Assembly: GCF_026212465.1 (NCBI RefSeq)
Contig: NC_080052.1
Span: 16,678,846 to 16,742,845 of the forward strand
Direction of reading: 5' to 3'
Origin: Amaranthus tricolor
Taxonomy: Eukaryota > Streptophyta > Magnoliopsida > Caryophyllales > Amaranthaceae
Length of the DNA: 64,000 nucleotides
Below the pieces are notes generated by a model. That model was not told the DNA's origin. It was given only the letters and a program-made list of their open reading frames with translations, and did no database searches. This document shows, one piece after another, positions 28,801-40,650 of this stretch. Position 1 is the stretch's first letter. Each line of letters begins with the position of its first letter. Both the position numbers and the translations under genes were made by a program.

Positions 28801-30720
28801 TTGCTTTAATTATTTCTATCTCCAAACATCTTATTATACGTTTTTCGAACACACTAATCGATCGAGAAACTATTAACTTAACCCCCACTCCTTGTGGATT
28901 CGGCCCGTACTTGCAGCCGTACTAAGCTACACCGTGCATTTGCGGTATTACTATTGAAGGACGTAAGGTCCCAATCAGACTTTATCCATGATATGTTAAT
29001 GTCTCTAAACTTTCCTCCCTACTTTACCAAGATTGTTATGACCTGCATGACTTCCAGACAATATTCATTGTTGGTAAATGGATGTCCTTCTGAGATTTTC
29101 AAACCTAAAAGAGGACTACGACAAGGTGACCCCCCTCTCTCCCTTCCTGTTCCTTATAGGTATGGAGTATCTATCTAGAATCCTAACTGTTGCTGGTGAG
29201 GATCCACACTTTTGTTTCCATGACCGATGTAAGGGCCTTAAACTCAACCATCTATATTTCGCGAATGATCTTATGCTGATCTGCAAGGGTGAAGCTCAGT
29301 CTGCTCAGATTTTATGTGATTGTTTGGAAACGTTTGTTGCCTCCTTTGGCCTTCATGCTAATACTTCTAAGTCAGCCCTATACTTGGCAGGGGTCCTTGA
29401 ACCCGTTCAGCTTCAAATAGCACAAGTCACACAACTACCCCTTGGTAGACTGCCTTTTAGGTACTTAGGAGTCCCCCTCACTTCCAAGCGCATTCCAGCT
29501 ACTGACTATGATTCCTTAGTTGACAAGATGATAGCAAGAATTTGCTCATGGATTTCAAGAATTCTCTCTTATGCCGCTAGAGTGCAACTTGTATCAGTAG
29601 TGCTTCAAAGCATAAGCTCTTATTGGTGCCAACTCTTTATTCTGCCTAGAGCTATCATAAAGAAAGTGAATACTATTTGTTGATCTTATCTCTGGCATGC
29701 TGATCCTAACAATACAGCCCCTGGTAATATCGACTGGAATGATGTCTGCAAACCTAAAAAGAATGGTGGCCTAGGAATCAGAAACATTGATAAATGGAAT
29801 AAAGCTGTGGTGGGAAAGTTGGCTTGGCATGTTACTCACCTATCTGAATCCCTGTGGGTCTGATGGATCCATGGTGTCTATATGAAAGGTGGTAATTAGT
29901 TGATTTTCAATCCCCCCATAACAGCTAGTTGGTCCTTTAAGAAGATCTGCCGTATTAAGAACAAGCTTTAAGAGTAGATCCCTAAGGACAAGTATAGGAT
30001 CAAGGAAGTCTACCTGGATCACTTTAAAGACACCCCTAAAGTTTCATGGAGCAAGTTTGTATGGAATAGAGCCTCAACTCCCAAGAGTAGGTTTATCCTT
30101 TGGATGATTGCTCAGCAGAAATTGAAGACAAAGAGTAAACTTGCCCAAATGAATCTCTTGGCAGATGATCAATGCCCAATGTGTTTTGTAGCTACTGAAA
30201 CCATTGAGCACCTGTTTTTCTTATGCCCCTTTAGTGCTAGATGTATGAAGGAACTTGGTAACTAGCTATCCTTGCTCAATTTCCCTCTAAAACTTGCTAA
30301 TATGATAACCTACAAATGGAAAGCAACTGGTCTCCATAAGAAGGTAGTTATCTCTAGCATTTGCAGTCTCTGTTACTACATATAGAAATCCAGGAATGAG
30401 GCAATATGGCTCCTACGCATGAGCATTGTTGATAAGATCATGGATCAAGTCAAGAGAGAAATCAAGACTAGGTTTTTTACATTATATCTAGAAAAATCTC
30501 AAGCCATCTCTTGGTTTTAAGAGTTTATTTATCTTTGTATTGTACTTTTGCTTCTGAGGTTGCCATAGTGTATGTACATGAAGGGTGATCTGATACAACC
30601 CTTCCTAGAAGGTGTGTACCTGTTTTCATACCGATGCAATATTGCACGACGGCTTAACCTAACTCTAATGTATTTTGCCTTTTTTTTTTTATGAAATGAA
30701 AATTTTTTTTTCTTAAAAAA
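25833..30720 (+). pseudogene. L1-type LINE, 5'-truncated and decayed, split by a solo LTR
   Basis: Reading across several stops and shifts, the + strand shows the end of an AP-endonuclease domain (KSNGYFFTWNN near 25860), then reverse transcriptase from about 26000: LKWIQYGDDNTKLFLNSIK, ITLIPKVPC, SMIKVDLRKAYDT (about 27023-27057), then after the solo LTR RGLRQGDP (about 29110) and FANDLMLICKGEAQ in place of the usual FADD. A zinc-binding C-terminal domain with CPMCFVATETIEHLFFLC (near 30176-30222) is typical of plant L1 elements. Stops include TGA at 27062-27064 and several after 29680. The 3' end has an A/T-rich tail near 30680-30720. There is no ORF1 and no intact RT; the copy is dead. Confidence 0.88.
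27070..28977 (+). mobile_element. Solo LTR (1908 bp) inserted in the LINE reverse transcriptase, TSD GACTT
   Basis: It begins TGTTAGCTATATTT and ends TCCCAATCA, flanked by GACTT at 27065-27069 and 28978-28982; removing it restores the LINE reading frame. The element has TATAAATA at 27814-27821. Its end region reads CCACTCCTTGTGGATTCGGC followed by CCGTACTTGCAG, a pattern I associate with Ty3/gypsy LTRs next to the primer site. No internal domain is present. The lineage is not settled. Confidence 0.88.
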
Positions 30721-30742
30721 AAATTAATATTAATTATTATTA

Positions 30743-30747
30743 TGATT

Positions 30748-30789
<42 letters not shown>

Positions 30790-30816
30790 ATTATTATTAT
30801 TATTATTATTATTTTA

Positions 30817-30888
<72 letters not shown>

Positions 30889-30890
30889 GT
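30743..30890. repeat. (TTG)n and (TTA)n compound microsatellite after the LINE tail
   Basis: About 10 TTG units at 30751-30788 are followed by about 30 ATT/TTA units with one interruption near 30813-30820. It probably grew from the LINE's A/T-rich tail. Confidence 0.95.
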
Positions 30891-30900
30891 AATAATAATT

Positions 30901-31530
30901 ATCCTTTGGATGATTGCTCTGCAGAAACTGAAGACAAAGAGTAAATTTACCCAGATAAATCTCTTGGCAGATGATCAATGCCCGATGTATCTTGTAGCTA
31001 CAGAAATCATTGAGCACCTGTTTTTCTTATGCCTCTTCAGTGCTAGATGTATGAAGGAACTAGATAACTGGCTATCCTTACTCAAATTTCCCTTTGAAAC
31101 TTGCTAATATGATAAGCTACAAATGGAAAGCAACTGGTCTCCATAAGAAGGTGGTTATCTCTAGCATTTGCAGTCTCTGTTACTACATATGGATAATCAG
31201 GAATGAGGCAATATGGCTCCTGCGCATGAGCATTGTTGATAAGATCATGGATTAGGTCAAGAGCGAAAGCAAGAGTAGGTTTTTTACACTATATTTGGAA
31301 AAATCTCAAGCCATCTCTTAGCTTTGAGAGTTTACTTATCTTTGTATAGATATTTTTACTTCTGAGGTTGCCATAGTGTATGCACATGAAGGTGATCTGG
31401 TACAACCCTTCCTAGAAGGTGGGTACCTGTTTTCATATTGATGCAATATTGCATAATGACTTAACCTAACTCTGATGTATTTTGTCTTGTTTTTGATGAA
31501 ATTGAATTTTTTTTCTTAAAAAAAATAATA
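30901..31530 (+). pseudogene. Second LINE copy, 5'-truncated (C-terminal zinc domain and 3' tail only)
   Basis: From ATCCTTTGGATGATTGCTCT it matches the first LINE from about 30093 to 30720 at high identity and ends in the same A/T-rich tail. It encodes the CCHC-like segment near 30980-31030 and has stops. Its tail is followed by (TTA)n 31537-31589 and (TAA)n 31624-31700. Confidence 0.9.
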
Positions 31531-31536
31531 ATATTA

Positions 31537-31590
<54 letters not shown>

Positions 31591-31616
31591 GGAGTAGTTG
31601 TTATCAAATATTATTC

Positions 31617-31701
<85 letters not shown>

Positions 31702-31816
31702 TTAAATGATTAATAATACAATTAATTAAATTTTATTATTTACCTTGTTAAACATAATTTAAAAAATAATAAAAAATATATAATAATTATAATAATAATA
31801 AAAATATTAATAAATA

Positions 31817-31847
<31 letters not shown>

Positions 31848-31860
31848 ATTTATTAATAAA
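31284..31860. repeat. LINE tail plus flank, left copy of a duplication that brackets the CACTA element
   Basis: This segment matches 55905-56457: LINE 3' tail, (TTA)n, TAGGAGT(A/C)GTTGTTATCAAATA, (TAA)n, and the AT-rich string ending TTTATTAATAAAAA. The two copies diverge right after AATAAAAAC, the left into CACTA subterminal sequence, the right into other sequence. Confidence 0.88.
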
Positions 31861-31861
31861 A

Positions 31862-32130
31862 AACCTAATTTGCTGCGGTTTTTTTAGCCATAATATGCTG
31901 CGGTTTTGGCCCCAAGCAATAGTGATAGTAGCAAATGGCCTATTTTAAATGCTGCGGTTTAAACCGCAGCAAAAAATTACACTATTTGCTACGGGCCACA
32001 AAAAAACCGCAGCAAATAGATAAGACTATTTGCTGCGGGCCACAGAAAAACCGCAGCAAATAGTCTTATCTATTTGCTGCGATTTTTTAAGATTATTTGC
32101 TGCGGTTTTTTTGTGGCCCGCAGCAAATAG
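31862..32130. repeat. CACTA subterminal repeats, left side
   Basis: About ten copies of TGCTGCGG or its complement CCGCAGCA are arranged in both orientations, including pairs such as TTTGCTGCGGGCCACA and its complement. Subterminal motifs of this kind are binding sites for the element's own proteins in known CACTA elements. The terminal CACTA itself is absent here. Confidence 0.85.
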
Positions 32131-32509
32131 TTTAATTTTTTTTTGTTTAATACTAATAATAATCCAATAATAATGTACAATGTAATAAACAATGATTAAT
32201 CCAATAATCCAATGATAAGTGCAAATAATCACCAATAATCTCTTTGTAATAATAAACTCTCGATCGTATATATAATATAATAATATCTACGTACATATAT
32301 ATATATATACGTTAAAGTCCTTAAAATCTAAACTAATTACAATTTACCAAGGACAAATATTAGCAAGATACGCAACAATCTTGCCTTTTAATTCGTGCAT
32401 TTCTCCATTTCTCAAAGGGCGTGTTTCTTTTGGAATGTCGTATAAAATGTATAATATAATATAAAATTAAAAGATTAATAAGCATTATTAGATTTTACCA
32501 ATAATATAG

Positions 32510-32818
<309 letters not shown>

Positions 32819-32959
32819 TTAAGAAAGTAACAAATACTTACGGCATCTATGTTTTCGACTCCAACCTCCTTCACGGATTTTATAATATCGTCCTTGTATT
32901 TCAGAGTGTAGTAGCCGCAATCAACGGAAATAGAAGGTTGTTGAAAGCACTAAGAGAAA

Positions 32960-35790
32960 ATAGATGTTAGTGCCAAAAAAGCTAAAAAACACATAAAATC
33001 TCAAATTAATACGTAATTTCTAGCATATGACTATGATTTTCAATTCTAACCACTTCAACACAATAATATATATGCCAAGTTTCGTGCAAAACTATAACAC
33101 CCCGGCCCCTCGGACCGCTGGTGACTACTCATGGAAACTGTAGACTGGCCCCACAAACCAACACAAGTCTTTCCAGCGCACTTAGGCCTCACTCGTGCGC
33201 ACCCGGAAACACTTCCCAGGAGGTCACCCATCCTAAGATTGCTCCCCACCAAACACGCTTAACTGTTGAGTTCTTAGCTAATGGGCTCCCTAGATTAGAA
33301 GATGCACCTTGTTGATATAAGTAGTCTATCAATCCTTTTTCAAGCTAAATCGGGAGTATTACAAAAACTAACCAAGTTTGAGATACTTTACGCGCAAAAG
33401 TGCCAAAAACGCTTAAAACCCTTAAAATCGCAACTTAACACGTAATTTCTAGCATGTGACTATGATTTTCAATTCTAACCACTTCAACACAATAATATAT
33501 ACAAAATAGTGTTGTGTGTCAAGTTTCGTGAAAAACAAACCAAGTTTGAGCTACTTTATGCGCAAAAGTACCAAAAACGCTTAAAAACCCTCAAAATCGC
33601 AACTTAACACGTAATTTCTAGCATATGACTATGATTTAAAATTCTAACCACTTTAATACAATAATACATACCAAATACTGTTGTGTGCCAAATTTCATGC
33701 AAAACAAACCAAGTTTGAGCTACTTTATGCGCAAAAGTGCCGAAAACGCTTAAAAATCCATAAAATCGCAACTTAACACGTAATTTCTAGCATATGACTA
33801 TGATTTTCAATTATAAACACATCAACATGAAAATATATACCAAATACTGTTGTGTGCCAAGTTTCGTGCAACACAAACCAAGTTTGAGCTACTTTATGCG
33901 CAAAAGTGCCAAAAACACTTAAAAACCTTTAAAATCGCAACTTAAGACGTAATTTCTAGCATATGACTATGATTTTCATATCTAAAATCTTCAACAGAAT
34001 AATATGTACCAAATAGTGTTGTGTGTCAAGTTTCGTGCAAAACAAACCAAGTTTGAGCTACTTTATGTGCAAAAGTGCCACAAACGCTTAAAAACCCTTA
34101 AAATCGCAACTTAACACGTAATTTCTAGCATATGACTATGATTTACAATTCTAACCACTTTAACACAATAACATATACCAAATAGTGTTGTGTGCCAAGT
34201 TTATGGCAAAACAAACCACGTTTGAGCTACTTTATGTGCAAAAGTGCCGAAAACGCTTAAAAACCCATAAAATCGCAACTTAACACGTAATTTCTTGCAT
34301 ATGACTATGATTTTCAATTCTAACCACTTCAACACAATAATATATACTAAATAGTGTTTTGTGCCAAGTTTTATGCAAAACAAACCAAGTTTGAGCTACT
34401 TTATGCGCAAAAGTGCCAAAAACGGTAATAAATCCTTAAAATCGCAACTTAACATGTAATTTTTAGCATATGACTATGATTTATATATCTAACCACTTCA
34501 ACATAATAATATATACCAAATAGTGTTGTGTGTCAAGTTTCGTGCAAAACAAACCAAGTTTGAGCTATTTTGTGCGCAAAAGTGCAAAAAACGCTTAAAA
34601 ATCTTTAAAATCGCAACTTAACACGTAATTTTTAGCATATGACTATGATTTACAATTCTAACCACTTTAACACAATAATATATACCAAATAGTGTTTCTG
34701 CGAAGTTTCGTGCAAAATGAACCAAGTTTGAGCTAGTTTATGCGCAAAAGTGCAAAAACGCTTAAAAACCCATAAAATAGCAACTTAACACGTAATTTCA
34801 AGCATATGACTATGATTTTCAATTCTAACCACTTCAACACGATAATATATACTAAATAGTGTTGTGTGCCTAGTTTCGTGCAAAACAAACCAAGTTTGAG
34901 CTAGTTTATGCGCAAAAGTGCCAAAAATGTTTTAAAACCCTCAAAATCGCAACTTAACACATAATTTCTAGCATATAACTATGATTTTCATATCTAACCA
35001 CTTCAACACAATAAAATATACCAAATAGTGTTGTGTGTCAAGTTTCGTGCAAAACAAACCAAGTTTGAGCTACTTTATGCGCAAAAGTGCCAAAAACGCT
35101 TAAAAACCCTTAAAATCGCATCTTAACACATAATTTCTAGCATATGACTATCATTTACAATTCTAACCACTTTAACACAATAATATATACCAAATAGTGT
35201 TGTCTGCCAAGTTTCGTGCAAAACAAACCAAGTTTGAGCTACTTTATGCGCAAAAGTGCCAAAAACGCTTAAAAACCCATAAAATCGCAACTTAACATGT
35301 AATTTCTAGCATATGACTATGATTTTAAATTTTAACCACTTCAACACGATAATATATACTAAATAGTGTTGTCTGCCAAGTTTTGTACAAAACAAACCTA
35401 GTTTGAGCTAGTTTATGCTCAAAAGTGCCAAAAATGCTTAAAAACCTTTAAAATCGCAACTTAACACGTAATTTCTAGAATATGATTATCATTTTAAATT
35501 CTAACCACTTCAACACAATTATATAAACCAATAGTGTTGTGTGTCAAGTTTCGTGCAAAACAAACCAATTTTGAGCTACATTATGCGCAAAAGTGTAAAA
35601 AACGTTTAACAACTCATAAAATTGCAACTTAACACGTAATTTGTAGCATATGACTATGATTTACAATTCTAACCAATTCAACACAACAATATATACCAAA
35701 TAGTGTTGTGTGCCAAGTTTCGTGCAAAACAAACCAAGTTTGAGCTACTTTATGCACGAAAGTAAAAAAAAAGCTTAAAAACCCATAAAA
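32960..35790. repeat. Satellite-like array of a ~169-bp unit inside one intron of the Ulp1-like gene
   Basis: About fifteen head-to-tail units carry GCGCAAAAGTGCCAAAAACG near 33392, 33561, 33731, 33899 and on to 35742, at 168-171 bp spacing. Each also has CGTAATTTCTAGCATATGAC and CAAATAGTGTTGTGTGCCAA. Units differ by a few percent to about 15%. A Cassandra-like LTR interrupts the array at 33093-33363. Two more units occur at 40330-40650. Confidence 0.95.
33093..33363 (-). mobile_element. Cassandra-like TRIM solo LTR containing a 5S rRNA-derived promoter
   Basis: On the minus strand it starts TGTAATACTCCCG and ends GGGGTGTTATA; AAAAC flanks it (33088-33092 and 33364-33368). The middle is clearly 5S rRNA-derived: the minus strand has CAGTTAAGCGTGTTTGG and AGGATGGGTGACCTCCTGGG, matching the 5S region with the internal pol III control boxes. 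Cassandra elements are known for carrying 5S sequence in their LTRs. Only one LTR is present and the final CA has become TA, so it is an old solo LTR. Confidence 0.85.
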
Positions 35791-35919
35791 TCTAATAGTG
35801 TTGCATTGTGTACCTCTACTGCTGTCCATTTCGGAAATGTGGCTCTGGATATTGATCCCATTTATCCACGCACTTTCTTCATTGTGCTGAAACACATGGG
35901 AAAAGTAATACTGTTTATA

Positions 35920-36256
<337 letters not shown>

Positions 36257-38433
36257 CTTAATTAAATCAAATTGGTAAAATAATTAATACTACGTACGCA
36301 TTCAACAACGCTTTGATTTTTGTGTTGCGAGGCGGGCTTTGAGGTTTTTGTAATGAGTCGAAGACGTGCACAGAGTTTGTTAAAGGACAAATGACCAAAA
36401 GTATCCAATGCAAACTACAAACGCAAAGTTAAAATCAAAAAATTAGAGATTATGTCAACTTAAAAATCAAAAGATAAGTTCAATTTCAAAAATAAAACTT
36501 ACTTTTCCACATATGGAGCCAGAATGAACGTGTGTTTAGATGCAAGGGAATTAGTCAAAGAAGTCTCAATGTATTCTTTGACGTCATCTGGATCATTTAC
36601 ACTTTTAGTACCCGAAATCGACTCAGGACAAAACCATCCAATTTTTATTGGAGGTTCGCAAGAATTTAGCTCCTCGTAAGATGCACTAAGTCACGAATAA
36701 GAAAATTTTGTCAGTAATTCGGTTATTAAAACAATTAAACAACAATGCCTAACTTGTAAGATAATGAACATCACCTCATGTAGTCATGGATAAGAGCTAC
36801 GTTCAACATATCTCCTCTCAAAAATTGCCTAATGTCACTAGGACCAATAATTACAAATGGGCTCTCTACAAAGCAAAATTGTTCCTTCTGCAGGTTTAGA
36901 ATGATTGGGTCCTCCTCACTTATGCGAGATGCACAAGTGTGCAACCATTTGCAATCTTGAGAGAGATCTTTTCGCTCCGTATCAGTCCTAATTGGAGTGC
37001 TTGGCATCGACTTTGACCCAGTTGACACCTTTGCTGATGAACCGATCTCTCTCTTAGATCCCTTTGGACTCTTTTTCTATTTCAATTTATACAATTAAAT
37101 TAGTGTAAGCATGCAATTAAAAAAATAAAAATAAATAAGGTACAAATGATTATTACCATGTTAGTGAATCGGACCCAAGCATATGACCATGTGACGAAAT
37201 TACCTAGGGCGTCTGATAGTTTCTCAAGGCTTCATTCTGGCATTGGAATCGGGAGTGAGAAATCTTCAAACCCCTTTAGAATAGTTTCCACGGTCACACT
37301 AATGTGGCCACTTGTAACAGGCATCGACTGTACTGTTTGGCCCTCTTTGGTTGGCTGGGCCACACCATATGCAACCTCAGTTAAGTCGCTGTCACTAGCA
37401 ACACCTAACTGAGGCAGCAAAAGAGAACAAGGAGTCGCCTCCTAAAAAATGTTAAGTTTAGTATAATAAGCATCATAATAAAATATTAAAACGCGTTGCA
37501 ATTTGAATTAATAAGTGCTTATATATTTAAAAACTATGTACCTGTACCACTGGCTCCGGAGTTGGCTCTGGATTTTGAGCAACGGAGTACATGGTCTCCG
37601 GTGTGAGGTTTTCCCCTTCAGGGGTAGTAATGGGCTGGGGTGCTACGTGGGTAATGGGCTTGGGTGTTGGCTCAACCGAAGCATTAGGATCCCCATGTTG
37701 ACTTTGCTGATCCTCGACAATCAGGTTTGTCAAGTCAACAATGGGTGCTCCCATCTTCTGCAACACGAGTGCCAGTTTGGCGAGAATGTCCTTCGTAATT
37801 TCTGCTCGGAGGGTTGCTATTTCATCAGGTGGCATTGTTCGGGATTGAGTAGCAATACACTCTTTGCCGAATGCCTTCTTTAACCCCATGCGGACGCCTA
37901 CTTTTCCGACTACCCGCCCTCTATGGTCTTTCCCTAAGACCATATGCAATGCGTCAACATTGCCTCTTGGGGTGAACTCCCCCGTAGCTTCTTTTTCCTT
38001 CCACCCTATCTGTTTAAATAAATAGTGACATATATAAAAATTAGTATAAGTAAATCAAAGCCAAAAAATACAAAACAAATTAAGAATATACTTAATAATT
38101 TCAAAACTCACCACAGCATCAGTAACCTTCTTCATTCCCGGATCATTAATGGTAAATTTACCACTTACATCTCGGGAATGAAGCCCGCAATACCAATCTC
38201 GCACCCGATCTTCAGCAGGAGTATTCACGGATGCGGAAGTAGTCGTAGATAAGGGCGTGGATGGACTTTGATTGGGGTATAAACCCGCATCCACCCACTC
38301 CTTTCGGACCTCATCATATGTTTTTTGGCCCAAGCGATGGCAAAACTTCCTTTTGCTTGCTGATTCAGAAGCTTTACCACGCTTTTCCTAATTAATCAAT
38401 GGAAATCAAATGTCATATATTAGTTTAATGATT

Positions 38434-39908
38434 TGTAGACTCAATTAGGAACGGGAACATCAACAAGAGGGGGGGGGGGGGGTGAATTGTTGTTGTTACT
38501 AGTTTAAGCGTTTTTGCCCTGTTTTTGCGGAATTGAATAAAATAAATAAAGCTTAAACTTAGAGCGAAATAATTAAAAGAGACAAACGATTTTTACGTGG
38601 AAACCTTCTGGGCCTAAACAGAAGGAAAAACCACGACCCCTTGGGATTTCTAAATTCTCCACTATGTTTAAGGCAACTCGTTACAATTACATTAAACATC
38701 TTACTTCACTCGAAGCGAATCAACTAGGCCAACTCTTCTCTCTCAAATTGCTTCACTCAAAGCAACAAACTTAGCTTCACTAAAAGCTAATTCTCACCAC
38801 TAGCTTCACTAGAAGCTTTCTCCTTAGCTTTACTCAAAGCTAATCTCTTCTCTAGCTTCATTAAAAGCTATCTAATTTCCCCCTTAGACTCACCCGAGTC
38901 TAATTGCAAATTCTCTCAAAAACCCTTACAAAAGGATAAAAATTCTCTAAAAATAAAATCAATGAGTTACACAAGAAACTATTATAAATTAATAGGCATT
39001 TTTAAAACAAATTTTTCTTGTAAAAGTTCTCCCAAAATTACGTATGATTTAATGGCTCATACTAAGGCAAGTTTTTATGAATAACCGAGTCCACTATTTA
39101 TAGAGCTAAAATCCCTAATAAAAAGGAATATTCCAATCCATTATTCCTTAGCAAAAGATCATGGGGAAAATGTGGATTACACTATCAAACGGTTATTTCC
39201 ATAAGCCTTGAATAAATCAAACATACGGTTAAAACAATAGTAACCGCTGTTCCCTAATAATAACCGTTGTTCCCTTAAGCAGTAGTTTCTTCAGCAGTTC
39301 CTGTTCCAGTACTAACTGCTGGAACGTTTTTGCTATTAATAGAAACGGTTATACTTAATAGGAATGGTTATTTGCTAACTTATAGGTATAAAGACCGGTT
39401 AAGAATGATAGCTAAGACCCATTCAACAACCACTATTTCTATTTTTAGCAAATCCAATATTTACTAAAAATAGATCCTAAAATAAAGGATCTTTATTTAG
39501 AGGCTCATACGTAAAGTAATTTTAAGAAAACTTTTTGTCAATTAACTATAATAAATAAATGCAACAAATTAATTTCAGTACATTAACTAAAAATAATAAT
39601 TATAAATAAATAACCAGAATTTCCAGTTAACGTAGGCTGACTCCTGTTCAGGAATAGTGCGCTGTTTCCAGAATCCAGTTTTGCTAGAACATCCAACTTA
39701 GGAACAGTAGACCTGCTGTCTCCATTTTACATCCCAAGCGATATACTTCTTCTAACATCTTTCGGATCCTTTTGACACGTACATTTCCATGAACCAAGTC
39801 ATAGGTACTATCAACGATCATAATCACGACCGGATATCGACCTGCACACAATCTCTAAACACATATTTGCTTAAGTGTAGTCATCATCAAAACTCAAGAG
39901 GTCCAACA
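38434..39908 (-). mobile_element. Solo LTR of a copia family related to the SIRE-type element, TSD TGATT
   Basis: The + strand begins TGTAGACTCAATTAGG and ends GAGGTCCAACA, flanked by TGATT at 38429-38433 and 39909-39913. It aligns with the SIRE LTR at 42327 through the G-run, GGTGAATTGTTGT, TTTTTGCGGAATT, TTTTTACGTGGAAACCTTCT and the closing CATCATCAAAAC...AAGAGG.CCAACA, but is clearly diverged elsewhere. No internal domains are present. It lies in an intron of the Ulp1-like gene, between exons 38110-38393 and 39970-40274. Confidence 0.88.
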
Positions 39909-40329
39909 TGATTGAATCAAAAGAAGTAAATTCAAATCAAAAGCTATAATATAATATGGTATACTTACAACTTCAATGGGAGTTGTTCTTTTGGCAACAA
40001 AAGCCTCCCATTCCTTCTTTGATATGTGACCCTATATTTCGTAGGGCATCTTCGAAGGTGCTTGCTCTCCACCTTCGTTTCTCGTTTTGACCTTTTTGGT
40101 AGTGGGAGCATCCATTGGTAGGGCGTCTTCAGTCTCAAAATCATTGTTAAGTGGTGGAGCGTCTTCAGCCATACGCTCGTATCTCACAATTTGGTCATCT
40201 TCAGTGTCGTAACTATGATGCTCATTATCCAAGGTCTCAATCTCGGGGACAATTTCGTCTCTTAAAAAATGCATTGTATATCAGTACCTGAAAGAGTATG
40301 AATAGAAATATATTAGGACACAAGCTAAG

Positions 40330-40650
40330 TAATATTAAGAATATGACTATGATTTACAATTCTAATACGTTCAACACAATAATATATACCAAATAGTGTT
40401 GTGTGCAAAGTTTCATGCAAAACAAACCAACTTTGAGCTATTTTATGCGAGAAAGTGCCAAAAAAACTTAAAAAAACCTTAAAATCGCAACTTACCAAGT
40501 ACTATTAAGAATATGACTATGATTTACAATTCTAATACGTTCAACACAATAATATATACCAAATAGTGTTGTGTGAAAAGTTTCATGCAAAACAAACCAA
40601 GTTTGAGCTACTTTATGCGCGAAAGTGCCAAAAAACCTTTAAAAAGCTTA
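40330..40650. repeat. Two further units of the 169-bp repeat family
   Basis: Two units starting AGAATATGACTATGATTTAC lie between the start of the Ulp1-like gene and the end of TNP2. They share ATAATATATACCAAATAGTG and GTGCCAAAAAA with the big array and are more like each other than like the array. Confidence 0.9.

Noticed and set aside
27080..28960. Host gene in the region between the LINE halves
   Set aside because: The ends, TSD and TATA box show a solo LTR; no coding frame is seen.
33100..33315. Possible 5S rRNA gene
   Set aside because: Only part of 5S is present, diverged and within an LTR-like unit with flanking duplication, so it is a Cassandra-like LTR rather than a 5S gene.
32960..35790. 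CRISPR-like array
   Set aside because: The whole 169-bp unit repeats without unique spacers, in a plant transposon intron; it is a satellite.
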